A model generated the notes under the pieces. That model ran no database searches. It was not told the DNA's origin and saw only the letters and a program-made list of their open reading frames with translations. A program made the position numbers and the translations under genes. From an uncultured Desulfobacter sp. (GTDB lineage Bacteria > Desulfobacterota > Desulfobacteria > Desulfobacterales > Desulfobacteraceae), in contig NZ_OY762614.1 in NCBI RefSeq assembly GCF_963666145.1, positions 1,970,001-2,034,000 of the forward strand: DNA of 64,000 nucleotides. Direction: 5' to 3'. Positions 53,940 to 62,189 of the stretch are shown piece after piece. The number at the start of each line of letters is the position of its first letter. Within the stretch, counting starts at the first letter, position 1.

Positions 53940-54512
53940 ATGAACGATATTACACGCTGCGGCTGGGTGACCGATGATCCCGTATACATCCGCTACCATG
54001 ATACGGAATGGGGGGTGCCGGTTCACGATGACCGAAAAATTTTTGAATTCCTCATCCTGGAAGGAGCCCAGGCCGGGTTGTCCTGGTTGACAATTCTCAA
54101 GCGTCGCCAAGGCTATTTCAATGCGTTCTGTGAGTTTGACCCTGAAAAAGTGGCGCAACTCAGCGAAGCCGACGTTCAAAAACGACTGAAAGACCCAGGT
54201 ATCATTCGAAACAAACTAAAAGTTAGGTCTGCAGTTACCAATGCCCAGGCATTTTTGCAGATCCAGGAAGAGTTCGGCTCCTTTGACGCCTATGCCTGGC
54301 GATTTGTGGATGGAGTTTCCATCATCAATCACTATACCAGCCAGGAGCAGGTTCCGGCAACATCCAGTCAGTCCGACGCATTTTCAAAAGACTTATGTCA
54401 ACGTGGATTTAAATTTACCGGGTCCACCATCATTTATGCCCATATGCAGGCCACGGGCATGGTGAACGACCACCTGGTCTCCTGTTTCAGATACAAAGAG
54501 GTAATGGCCTGA
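53940..54512 (+). CDS. tag: DNA-3-methyladenine glycosylase I
   Basis: Tag removes 3-methyladenine from alkylated DNA in base excision repair. The 190-residue protein has the family N-terminus RCGWVTDDPVYIRYHDTEWG (zinc-binding Cys and His), the pocket LILEGAQAGLSWLTILKRR, and the C-terminal GFKFTGSTIIYAHMQATGMVNDH with the last zinc ligands in HLVSCFRYK. The ATG start is AT-flanked without a strong ribosome site. It is followed 16 bp later by the NAD(P)H-hydrate repair gene. Confidence 0.97.
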   Translation: MNDITRCGWVTDDPVYIRYHDTEWGVPVHDDRKIFEFLILEGAQAGLSWLTILKRRQGYFNAFCEFDPEKVAQLSEADVQKRLKDPGIIRNKLKVRSAVTNAQAFLQIQEEFGSFDAYAWRFVDGVSIINHYTSQEQVPATSSQSDAFSKDLCQRGFKFTGSTIIYAHMQATGMVNDHLVSCFRYKEVMA

Positions 54513-54528
54513 AAAAAGGAAACAAATC

Positions 54529-56088
54529 ATGATCATTGTCACCACCCAACAAATGCAGCAGATGGATAAAAATACCATTGAGACCTTTGGCATTCCAGGC
54601 CGGGTACTCATGGAGAATGCGGGCCGGGGAGCAATAGAGATGCTCGCCGACCACTTTGACCTTGAAGGGACCCGGGTGGCCGTGGTGTCCGGCCGGGGAA
54701 ATAATGGCGGAGACGGATTTGTGATCGGCCGCTACCTCATGGAGATGGGAGTCAGCGTCAGTTTCTTTCTTTTATCCACCCGGGAACGGGTCCAGGGAGA
54801 TGCCCGGTCAAATATGGATCTGGTGCTGGACCTTCTGGCCGAACACTCCCTGTCACAGTTCATTGAAATCCCGGACAAGGAAGCGTTCGATGCCGCAGCC
54901 GAAATTCTCCAGGACCACGATCTGTTTGTGGATGCCATTTTCGGCACCGGACTTAATTCCGATGTCCGGGGCATTTACCGTGATGTCATTGAGTTGATCA
55001 ATGATTCCGGCAAATCGGTGTTCAGCGTGGACATCCCTTCGGGAATCAATGCGGATACAGGCGCCGTCTGCGGTGTGGCCATCCAGGCAGACGCCACGGC
55101 CACCTTTGCCTTTGCCAAGTCCGGGCACATTCTCTATCCGGGCAACTTTCACACCGGCGACCTGGAAGTAATTGACATCGGAATTCCCGGCCACATTGCC
55201 AAAGCACAATCCCCCGATATTTTCCTGCCCGAACCCCACGACATTGCAGGCCTGATTCCGGCAAGGGATTTCAATGCCCACAAGGGCAGTTTCGGCCACC
55301 TGCTGATATTGGCAGGCTCACCGGGTAAAACCGGGGCTGCCGCCTTGTCGGCCAACGCGGCCATGCGGACGGGTGCGGGCCTTGTAACCTTAGGGGTTCC
55401 TGAAAAGCTCATGCCCGTCCTGGAACCCATGGTCATCGAACCCATGACAACGGCGCTTGCCCAAACCCCTTCCGGCGGGTTGGATGCCGCATCCATAGAT
55501 GATATTATAACGCTTTTATCAGACAAAAACGCATTGGCTTTAGGCCCGGGCATAGGCACGGATCCCGGCACCCAAGAACTTGTCAAAAGCATTCTGGCCA
55601 TTGCATCCGTCCCCACGGTCATTGACGCCGACGGCCTGAACTGCATCGCAAAAAATCCTAACATCCTGGATACGGTCAAAGCCCCGGTGATCCTGACCCC
55701 TCACCCCGGTGAAATGGCCCGCCTTACCGGAAAAACCATCGAAGAGATCCAGCAGAACCGAATGGCAACCGCCCGAAACTTTGCAGAAAAACACAATGTT
55801 ATTCTGGTACTCAAAGGGGCACAAACCCTTGTGGCTTGCCCTGACGGCGCCGTATTCATCTGCCCCACGGGCAATCCCGGCATGGCCTGCGCCGGCATGG
55901 GGGATGTGCTCACCGGCATGATTACGGCATTTCTGGCCCAGAATCTATCTCCTGAATCGGCCGCACTTGCAGGCGTTTATGTTCATGGGCTGTGCGGAGA
56001 CCTTCTGGCCGAAGATCAGATCTTTGGATTTTCTGCATCGGATATGGTGGCAAACATTCCCCAAACCATCAACACCCTGTTGTCATGA
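54529..56088 (+). CDS. Bifunctional NAD(P)H-hydrate epimerase / ADP-dependent dehydratase
   Basis: This enzyme repairs hydrated NAD(P)H. The 519-residue protein fuses a YjeF_N-type epimerase (1-~215: VTTQQMQQMDKNTIETFGIPG, SGRGNNGGDGFVIGRYL) to a ribokinase-fold dehydratase (~230-515: AHKGSFGHLLILAGSPGKTGAA, VILTPHPGEMARLTG, NPGMACAGMGDVLTGMI). The order is that of the E. coli YjeF/Nnr fusion. Its stop overlaps tsaE by 4 bp (ATGA). Confidence 0.96.
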   Translation: MIIVTTQQMQQMDKNTIETFGIPGRVLMENAGRGAIEMLADHFDLEGTRVAVVSGRGNNGGDGFVIGRYLMEMGVSVSFFLLSTRERVQGDARSNMDLVLDLLAEHSLSQFIEIPDKEAFDAAAEILQDHDLFVDAIFGTGLNSDVRGIYRDVIELINDSGKSVFSVDIPSGINADTGAVCGVAIQADATATFAFAKSGHILYPGNFHTGDLEVIDIGIPGHIAKAQSPDIFLPEPHDIAGLIPARDFNAHKGSFGHLLILAGSPGKTGAAALSANAAMRTGAGLVTLGVPEKLMPVLEPMVIEPMTTALAQTPSGGLDAASIDDIITLLSDKNALALGPGIGTDPGTQELVKSILAIASVPTVIDADGLNCIAKNPNILDTVKAPVILTPHPGEMARLTGKTIEEIQQNRMATARNFAEKHNVILVLKGAQTLVACPDGAVFICPTGNPGMACAGMGDVLTGMITAFLAQNLSPESAALAGVYVHGLCGDLLAEDQIFGFSASDMVANIPQTINTLLS

Positions 56089-56558
56089 AAATGATCATCT
56101 CCCAAAGCCCGGAACAGACCCAGGAAACGGGCAGACGGTTAGGGGCATATATCCAGGAACACCACATAACCTTCGCCCTGGCCCTGACAGGGGATCTTGG
56201 CTGCGGCAAGACCTGCTTTGTCCAGGGCCTTGCCAGGGGGTTGAACGTAGCGGACGAATACTACATCACCAGCCCCACCTTCACCATCATGAATGAATAT
56301 CCGGCAGGCGCAATGCGGCTTTTTCATCTGGATCTTTACCGCCTTTCAGACCCGGACGAACTGGATTATATCGGCATTGAGGACCAGCTGGGACACAACA
56401 GCGTTACAGTGGTGGAATGGCCGGACCTCCTCATTGAAACCGGATTTGCCTTCGATCTTCACATCCATTTTGAGTTTGATGCCGATTTTAATAGAAAAAT
56501 AACCCTTTCCCCATCTGGACAAGCCGGTACAAATCTGCTAAGCAATCTATCCCTATAA
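56085..56558 (+). CDS. tsaE: tRNA threonylcarbamoyladenosine biosynthesis ATPase TsaE
   Basis: TsaE is the P-loop ATPase that drives turnover of the TsaBD complex in t6A modification of tRNAs reading ANN codons. The 157-residue protein has Walker A GDLGCGKTCFVQG, switch-like SPTFTIMNEY, LFHLDLYRLSDPDEL and VTVVEWPDLL. I chose ATG 56085, overlapping the previous stop, instead of the longer in-frame extension. The pairing with the nnr gene is common in bacteria. Confidence 0.96.
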   Translation: MKMIISQSPEQTQETGRRLGAYIQEHHITFALALTGDLGCGKTCFVQGLARGLNVADEYYITSPTFTIMNEYPAGAMRLFHLDLYRLSDPDELDYIGIEDQLGHNSVTVVEWPDLLIETGFAFDLHIHFEFDADFNRKITLSPSGQAGTNLLSNLSL

Positions 56559-56596
56559 ATAATTTATTAACAAAAGCTAAAATTTTGGGAGACATA

Positions 56597-57817
56597 ATGG
56601 CGTTACGGGTGCAAAAATTTGGCGGCACATCTGTGGCAGATATCGAAAGGATATCCAACGTGGCCGACCGGGTACAAAAAGCCCATGAAAACGGTGACCA
56701 GATGGTTGTGGTACTTTCGGCCATGGCAGGCGTGACAAACAATCTGATTAAGCTTGCCGGGCAGGCATCCAAAACCCCGGACAAACGGGAATTAGACGTG
56801 CTCCTGGCAACCGGGGAACAGACCACTGCGGCCTTGATGGCCATGATGCTCAAAGCAAGAGGCTTTAAAGCCAAATCATTCCTGGGTTTCCAGGCCGGCA
56901 TCCATACCGACCATATGTCGGGCAAGGCCAGAATCCGGGAGATCGACAGCCAGAACCTGCGGCAGGCACTGGATGAAGGCAACATTGTTGTAGTCGCAGG
57001 ATTCCAGGGTGCGGACGACCACGGGGACATCACTACCTTAGGCCGGGGGGGCTCCGATACATCCGCCGTAGCCATTGCCGCATCGCTCAAAGCCGATGTC
57101 TGTGAAATCTTCACCGACGTGGACGGTGTCTACACAACAGATCCAAGGATCTGCCCCAAAGCCAGGAAAATCAGCAGAATTTCCTATGATGAAATGCTTG
57201 AAATGGCCATTCTAGGAGCCAAGGTTCTCCAGATCAGGTCTGTGGAATTTGCAAAAAAATATAATGTGCCCGTACATGTCCGGTCATCATTTAATGAGGA
57301 GGAAGGAACCATGGTTGTCAATGAAAGTGAAGATATGGAAAGTCCGGTGGTCTCAGGCGTCACCTGTGATATGAATGAAGCAAGAATTACCTTCAAACGC
57401 GTCCCTGACCAGCCCGGCATCTCAGCCAAGGTCTTCGGCGCCCTTGCAGAGGCCGGTATTTCCGTGGACATGATCATCCAGAACTCCCGCACCGGGGGAG
57501 AAACCGACCTGACCTTTACCGTAACCATGGACGATTTTAACCGGGCAATGGAAATTTCCGAAAAAGTGGCTGATCAGATCAATGCCGGAGAAATAAGAAC
57601 TGCCACTGAAATTGCCAAGATATCAGTTATCGGTTTAGGGATGAAAAGCCATTCCGGTGTGGCGGCAGTAATGTTCAAGGCCCTGGCTGACGAGAATATC
57701 AACATCCGGATGATTTCCACATCTGAAATTCGCATTTCATGCGTGATTCTGGCAAAATATGCAGAACTTGCAGTCAGAACCCTGCACGCAGCTTTTGGCC
57801 TGGATAAAATCGAATAG
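56597..57817 (+). CDS. lysC: Aspartate kinase
   Basis: LysC phosphorylates aspartate, the first step toward lysine, threonine and methionine. The 406-residue protein has the kinase signature VQKFGGTSVAD at its N-terminus, TTLGRGGSDTSAVAIAA and EIFTDVDGVYTTDPR, then two C-terminal ACT domains (DQPGISAKVFGALAEAGISVDMIIQN and the IGLGMKSHSGVAAVMFKALADENINIRMIST stretch) for feedback control. ATG 56597 follows GGGAGACATA; the TTG four codons upstream is rejected. Confidence 0.97.
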   Translation: MALRVQKFGGTSVADIERISNVADRVQKAHENGDQMVVVLSAMAGVTNNLIKLAGQASKTPDKRELDVLLATGEQTTAALMAMMLKARGFKAKSFLGFQAGIHTDHMSGKARIREIDSQNLRQALDEGNIVVVAGFQGADDHGDITTLGRGGSDTSAVAIAASLKADVCEIFTDVDGVYTTDPRICPKARKISRISYDEMLEMAILGAKVLQIRSVEFAKKYNVPVHVRSSFNEEEGTMVVNESEDMESPVVSGVTCDMNEARITFKRVPDQPGISAKVFGALAEAGISVDMIIQNSRTGGETDLTFTVTMDDFNRAMEISEKVADQINAGEIRTATEIAKISVIGLGMKSHSGVAAVMFKALADENINIRMISTSEIRISCVILAKYAELAVRTLHAAFGLDKIE

Positions 57818-57862
57818 ATCAAAAGAATTATACGCCTAACCGGATATTATCCGAACACTTAC

Positions 57863-57919
57863 AAAGCCGGTCTGTCAAACGGGGACCCTAATCAATAAGC
57901 GTCCCTGACAGGCCGGTTT
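57863..57919 (+). terminator. Hairpin at the lysC-pyrF convergent junction
   Basis: AAAGCCGGTCTGTCA (57863 on) pairs imperfectly with TGACAGGCCGGTTT, and an inner GGGAC/GTCCC stem is also present. The structure overlaps the 3' end of pyrF and is followed by only a short T stretch; it may end lysC transcription. Confidence 0.55.
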
Positions 57920-58625
57920 CAATTTCAAGCGCTACCTTTTCAGCGGCCCGGGCCGGATCATCTGCATCCCGGATGGGCCGGCCAATGACAATATAGTCAG
58001 ACCCTGCCTGCACCGCTTTAGCTGGCGTGACCACCCGTTTCTGGTCATCCCCGGGTGTCAGGCTCCATTGGGGCCGAATTCCCGGCGTAACCGTCAGACA
58101 CCCTTTGCCCAACTGAGTTTTCATCATGTCAGCTTCCTGCCCGGAGCACACCACCCCGGCACATCCGGCATCCATGGCCATCTTGGCCCGCAGCAGCACC
58201 AGTTTTTCCGGGGCATTGACATATTCATCCTTAAACCCCTGGGCACGGACCGTATCGGCATCATTGTCCGTAAGCAGGGTCACGGCAAGCACCTTGGTTT
58301 GTCCGGCGTTTTCAACGGCGGCCCTAAGCATTTTTGGGGAGGAGGCGCCGTGCACGGTGACCAGATCCACCCCAAGATCCGCCACCCGGGCCATGGCCCG
58401 GCCCACCGTGGCTGAAATATCATGCAGCTTCAAATCCAGAAAAATACCCGCATTAGACATCTTTTTGACCATCTCCACCACAGCCGGGCCCTGGCGGATA
58501 AATAGTTCAAGGCCGATTTTAAACATGCCCACCCGGCCGTCAAGCTGACGGATATGTGACTGTGCCGCCTCCATGGAGGGGAAATCCAAAGGAAAAATAA
58601 TATAATCTTTAGCTGTTTTCTGCAT
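57888..58625 (-). CDS. pyrF: Orotidine 5'-phosphate decarboxylase
   Basis: PyrF makes UMP, the last step of de novo pyrimidine synthesis. The 245-residue TIM barrel has the catalytic Lys-Asp array in FLDLKLHDISATVGRAM, plus DLVTVHGASSP, VTPGIRPQWSLTPGDDQKRVVTP and the phosphate-binding DYIVIGRPIRDADDP. It stands alone and is convergent with lysC. Confidence 0.97.
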   Translation of the reverse strand: MQKTAKDYIIFPLDFPSMEAAQSHIRQLDGRVGMFKIGLELFIRQGPAVVEMVKKMSNAGIFLDLKLHDISATVGRAMARVADLGVDLVTVHGASSPKMLRAAVENAGQTKVLAVTLLTDNDADTVRAQGFKDEYVNAPEKLVLLRAKMAMDAGCAGVVCSGQEADMMKTQLGKGCLTVTPGIRPQWSLTPGDDQKRVVTPAKAVQAGSDYIVIGRPIRDADDPARAAEKVALEIETGLSGTLID

Positions 58626-58741
58626 GGGTGCCTTTCGCGATCTATGATTTACTAAAATATAAAATTTGTAGGGAGCTTACCACAAACGGCTTTTTTTTGC
58701 CTTTAAAAAATCACCCAATGAATACGAGTGTCCATATTTCG

Positions 58742-58836
58742 TGGCCGCTCTGAAAGAAGAATTTTTATTGATTCGTTAACTGTTTTTATGATAACAACAT
58801 TCGTATCCTTATCATCTTCCAAAGCGGCCATTTTTT
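58742..58836 (+). terminator. Long hairpin with T6 tract ahead of the GGDEF gene (orphan terminator or attenuator)
   Basis: TGGCCGCT (58742-58749) pairs with AGCGGCCA (58823-58830), directly followed by TTTTTT. The stem extends inward with three mismatches to about 19 bp. The T tract suits + strand termination. The nearest upstream + strand gene is lysC, about 920 bp away, with leftward pyrF lying between. It therefore probably belongs to the leader of the GGDEF gene or ends a small RNA. Confidence 0.6.
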
Positions 58837-58906
58837 AAATGCAGGCACAAAGTAATATTTACAGAACATTAATCCCGGCCCATTAAAATTAACGGAAGGG
58901 AGTTCA

Positions 58907-59959
58907 ATGCTAAAAAACCTATATCCCGATTCCTTAGAAGCCTCAGGAAGATATCTGCGAATGATCCTCAAAGAGATTTCAGAGCTCAAACTCCCCTATA
59001 CCCCAATCGCCTATTCGGTGTGGTATGAATATGCGTCGGGCCAGAATCACGAATTAAACAAGGAAATCCAGGCGGCTCGAAAAAAAAAGGAAGTCATAGA
59101 CTATCAAACGGTCCTTGAGTGGTTCAGAAACCATGTAGCAGACAGGCAACTGCTCAACACCGAAGTGCAAACAGAAAAAGCAGGAAGCCTTCTTGACGGC
59201 ATGACCTCCCGTCTTGTTGAAGCCGGGGACCATATGGGCAGGCAGGGCGAGCAGCTTAAAACCCATATCGAAGACTTGAACAATGCGCCAAACGCCCAGG
59301 ACATCAAAACCATCTGCCGGGATATTGTGTTGCAAACCCAAGAAATCATCAACGGCAATACCGACCTGAAAAACAATATCCACACCACCATCTGCGAACT
59401 TGATGCACTAAAACTGGAATTGAAGAATCTAAGGGAAGAGGCAAAAACAGATATGCTCACAGGGCTTCTTAACCGCCGGGGATTTGAAGATGCCATTGAG
59501 AAACCCATGGAAGAGGCCCGGGAAGAGATCGCCCCTTTAACACTCATCATCGCGGATATCGACCGGTTTAAACGCATAAACGACGATTATGGCCATCTTA
59601 CTGGTGATAATGTACTCAAACTGATATCCAAGCTTTTACAAAAACACATTAAAGGTAAGGATATTGCCGGCAGGTTCGGCGGTGAGGAATTTATCATGGT
59701 TCTGCCCGAGACCAAACTGGACGGCGGCTTTGCTTTGGCCGAACAAATCCGGGCCAGTTTAGAAAAAATGAGATGGCAGTCCAAAAGCTCAGGCAAGGAT
59801 ATCGGCACCATTACCATCTCCCTGGGCGTGGCCCAGTTCATGCCCGGCGAAGACTTAGACGCCCTGATTGCCCGGGCGGACAAAGCCCTTTATGCCGCCA
59901 AAGAAAACGGTCGGAACAAAACCGGCACCCACAACGGCCAAGAGGTTATTTTTCCTTGA
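58907..59959 (+). CDS. Diguanylate cyclase (GGDEF domain)
   Basis: A 350-residue cytoplasmic protein without membrane segments. The N-terminal ~175 residues are helical and partly coiled-coil (EKAGSLLDGMTSRLVEAGDHM, LKLELKNLREEAKTD), probably a dimerising sensor region. The GGDEF domain follows, with signature GGEEF (AGRFGGEEFIMVL), metal/substrate residues in IADIDRFKRINDDYGHLTGDN and a C-terminal ADKALYAAKENGRN. It should make cyclic di-GMP. The start ATG follows GGAAGGGAGTTCA. Its TGA overlaps the TTG start proposed for ilvN. Confidence 0.9.
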   Translation: MLKNLYPDSLEASGRYLRMILKEISELKLPYTPIAYSVWYEYASGQNHELNKEIQAARKKKEVIDYQTVLEWFRNHVADRQLLNTEVQTEKAGSLLDGMTSRLVEAGDHMGRQGEQLKTHIEDLNNAPNAQDIKTICRDIVLQTQEIINGNTDLKNNIHTTICELDALKLELKNLREEAKTDMLTGLLNRRGFEDAIEKPMEEAREEIAPLTLIIADIDRFKRINDDYGHLTGDNVLKLISKLLQKHIKGKDIAGRFGGEEFIMVLPETKLDGGFALAEQIRASLEKMRWQSKSSGKDIGTITISLGVAQFMPGEDLDALIARADKALYAAKENGRNKTGTHNGQEVIFP

Positions 59960-60441
59960 AAAAAAACAGGTACACCCTGACCATGCTGGTTGAAAATGAA
60001 CCCGGGGTAACGGCCAGAATCGCAGGGCTGTTTGCCGGCAGGGGCTATAATATTGAAACCATTTGCGGCGCGCCCACGGCAAATCCCAACATGTCCAGAA
60101 TCACCATCACCACGTACACACACCCGGAAGCATTAGAGCAGTGCATGAAGCAGATCAAACGTCTGGTAAACGTGATCAAGCTTCGGGACATGACCGTTGG
60201 AAAGGCTGTAAAAAGGGAAATGGCCCTGATCTGTGTCAAAGCCCTGCCTGAAAACCGAGATGCCATTCGATCCCTGATTCAGGAATTCAACGGCACCATG
60301 ATGGACGAAAGCAGCCTTCACTTTATTTTTGAAGTCACCGGTGACGAGGACGCCATTGACATTCTTCTTGAAAAGCTATCCCCTTTCGGCATCAAAAAAC
60401 TCGCCCGTTCCGGTGTGTTAGCCCTTTACCGTGAAGCCTGA
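59956..60441 (+). CDS. ilvN: Acetolactate synthase small (regulatory) subunit
   Basis: The regulatory ACT subunit of acetohydroxyacid synthase, which confers valine feedback inhibition. From TTG 59956 it has 161 residues: an ACT domain (YTLTMLVENEPGVTARIAGLFAGRGYNIETI) and the ALS small-subunit C-terminal domain (MALICVKAL, FIFEVTGDEDAIDILLEKLSPFGIKKLARSGVLAL). The TTGA overlap with the cyclase stop implies coupling; ATG 59983 would cut into the ACT domain. No catalytic ilvB is adjacent, which is unusual. The 3' end overlaps the convergent calcium-binding gene by 50 bp. Confidence 0.92.
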   Translation: MKKNRYTLTMLVENEPGVTARIAGLFAGRGYNIETICGAPTANPNMSRITITTYTHPEALEQCMKQIKRLVNVIKLRDMTVGKAVKREMALICVKALPENRDAIRSLIQEFNGTMMDESSLHFIFEVTGDEDAIDILLEKLSPFGIKKLARSGVLALYREA

Positions 60442-61783
60442 TTCGATTTAAAAGACGGTTTGCGTTCCCCCGCCTGTTCCCCGGTTTTGACTCTATATTG
60501 AAAATCCGGCGAATCTGTTTTTCCATATCACGAATCTGCTGCATCATCTCTTCCAGAAAATTTTTAGCTTCGTTTTGCCATGTCTGCTCCCTGGATATTG
60601 ACGTTCCATTTTCCAGGGGCCCGGAAAGTGCTGCAGGCGTGTCTATACTTTGGGGTGAATCCGACTGACTGTCCGGTTCGGCCAAATTTTGCGTTTCCGT
60701 GGATCGTGCGGCAAGATCAATCTGCTGGATCACACCCACATTACCGTTTTCAAATAGAAACATACCCGAACGCGCCACCTCTCCGGTAAGGGCATTCTCC
60801 GAATCCGTCAGTTCAAATCCGGTGGCTGCATTGTCGAGGTAAACAGCACCAACACCGGCTTCGGCCAGGGAAACTAGCAGATCGTTGCCGGCGTCATCCC
60901 GGGTCCAGACCGAAAACTTGGAAAACACGTCATCGTTTTCATCAATCCACCCGTTGCCGTCCTCATCATAGGCAGCCAGTTCATCAAACCCGTTACCCGT
61001 ACCCGGGCCGAACAGTTCGGAGCCATTGTTAATGGTGCCGTCATTGTTTTTGTCAAAACTTAAAAATCCTGATCCGGATGCGGCAAAGCTGATCTCTTCG
61101 GCGGCGCCGTCATTATCCAGATCAAATTCAAACCGAACATCGCTCAATGCAGGCACACCACCCTCAAGGTTGATGATCAAAGGATCCACCAGGGCTACCT
61201 GCTCCTGCCAGGTACTCATTAAGGCCTTTTCACTGGTTTCGGTCATCTGGTTTCGATCCATGATCAGTTCCAGGGAAAAATCAATAGCCTTGCCGTCCTC
61301 GGTCAAGACCTGTCCCCGGGAAGCAAACGTCATCTGCTCCTGTTCAAAGTGACTTGTGCTGCGATCCAGGCGGATTGTGGTCTTGGCTGAGCGGGTCTGG
61401 CCTGAAGAAAAGCCGTCGGCGCCAAGGGCTGTAAGGCTCAAGGATGAGACCTGTTCCTGGGTCACCGTAGAAACCAGGCGTTCAACCATCTCCTGTTGGG
61501 AAAAATTAACCGCTTCTTTTTTATCAGCTACCAAAACAGTGGATTGTGACAACAACGAATGGCTGTATGCCGTGCGGGTTTCCCGGGTGGCTTCTCCGGA
61601 AAGCGTTACCCGGTCAACCACCATCAGGGGCAGACCGGTATTTTTATTAAATGCTGAACGGTTACGCGTTGGTGAGAAGATCCCCATGGAGGATCTTTTA
61701 GATGATGTTTTCTCCCGAAGAGCATCCTCTTGTTCAAACAGATAAGAAGACGACAGCGCTACAGCGCTTTGTGATATCTTCAT
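60392..61783 (-). CDS. Protein with EF-hand/VCBS-like calcium-binding repeats, unknown function
   Basis: A 463-residue protein starting at ATG 61783 after AAAGGAGGGACC, a very strong ribosome site; the longer in-frame start is rejected. The first ~210 residues are Ser/Thr/Gln rich without a signal peptide. Residues 220-280 contain three Asp-rich calcium-type loops (FDLDNDG, DKNNDG, DEDGNG) and the segment NNGSELFGPGTG, familiar from large secreted proteins of proteobacteria. The C-terminus has a coiled-coil (EEMMQQIRDMEKQIRR) and a basic end. It may be exported by a signal-less route or act near flagella or adhesins; this is inference. Confidence 0.72.
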   Translation of the reverse strand: MKISQSAVALSSSYLFEQEDALREKTSSKRSSMGIFSPTRNRSAFNKNTGLPLMVVDRVTLSGEATRETRTAYSHSLLSQSTVLVADKKEAVNFSQQEMVERLVSTVTQEQVSSLSLTALGADGFSSGQTRSAKTTIRLDRSTSHFEQEQMTFASRGQVLTEDGKAIDFSLELIMDRNQMTETSEKALMSTWQEQVALVDPLIINLEGGVPALSDVRFEFDLDNDGAAEEISFAASGSGFLSFDKNNDGTINNGSELFGPGTGNGFDELAAYDEDGNGWIDENDDVFSKFSVWTRDDAGNDLLVSLAEAGVGAVYLDNAATGFELTDSENALTGEVARSGMFLFENGNVGVIQQIDLAARSTETQNLAEPDSQSDSPQSIDTPAALSGPLENGTSISREQTWQNEAKNFLEEMMQQIRDMEKQIRRIFNIESKPGNRRGNANRLLNRIRLHGKGLTHRNGRVF

Positions 61784-62189
61784 GGTCCCTCCTTTAACCC
61801 CTGCAAAAAATTTTCTTAAACAGCCATGGGCTGACCTGATGTTCATCGCGCATCCCCCACAATGAACATTGAAAGGCCTGTATAGTTTACACAGAATGCT
61901 TTCATCAAAAAAATCAGGTTTACAGAAGAAATCGGCATCAGAAACTGAAAACTTTACCCCGTCCTAAATGTCCGCCATAACAGCTGCTTAGCCGGAGCAA
62001 AAGAGATTAGGGTTGAATCCATTCAGGATTTAATGATAATTAAAGCTATTTAAAAGGAAAATCAGTATCTTTATTTTTATTTAATGAACCCAAACGAATA
62101 CATTCCCACAAAAAATGATCTGGACGGTGCATCCCCGGCCCGGTGCATCGGCGATCTTTCGTAGTATCCGCTAATATAGGAACCAACAC
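61784..62189. other. Divergent intergenic region before selA
   Basis: About 400 bp between the calcium-binding protein and selA. It contains copy C of the repeat element (61817-61909). I see no other gene or strong terminator; the promoter of selA should lie in the AT-rich part around 62030-62110. Confidence 0.45.
61817..61909 (+). repeat. Intergenic repeat element, copy C
   Basis: A diverged copy: ACAGCCATGGGCTGACCTG, CCCCCACAA, ATTGAAAGGCCTGTA...TACACAG, ending CTTTCATCAAA. It has the same length as copy B. The second stem (CTGT/ACAG) is partly kept, the first is weakened. Confidence 0.7.

Noticed and set aside
55992..56084. 31-codon N-terminal extension of tsaE
   Set aside because: It lies within the nnr gene in another frame; ATG 56085 with the ATGA overlap gives the usual TsaE length.
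58742..58836. Cyclic di-GMP riboswitch (GEMM type) before the GGDEF gene
   Set aside because: The hairpin lacks the conserved GEMM core and tetraloop-receptor sequence; only a long stem with T tract is present.
59773..59955. N-terminal extension of ilvN into the GGDEF gene
   Set aside because: The extension is Arg/His-rich antisense-like sequence in a shifted frame of the GGDEF domain; the TTG at 59956 fits the normal IlvN start.
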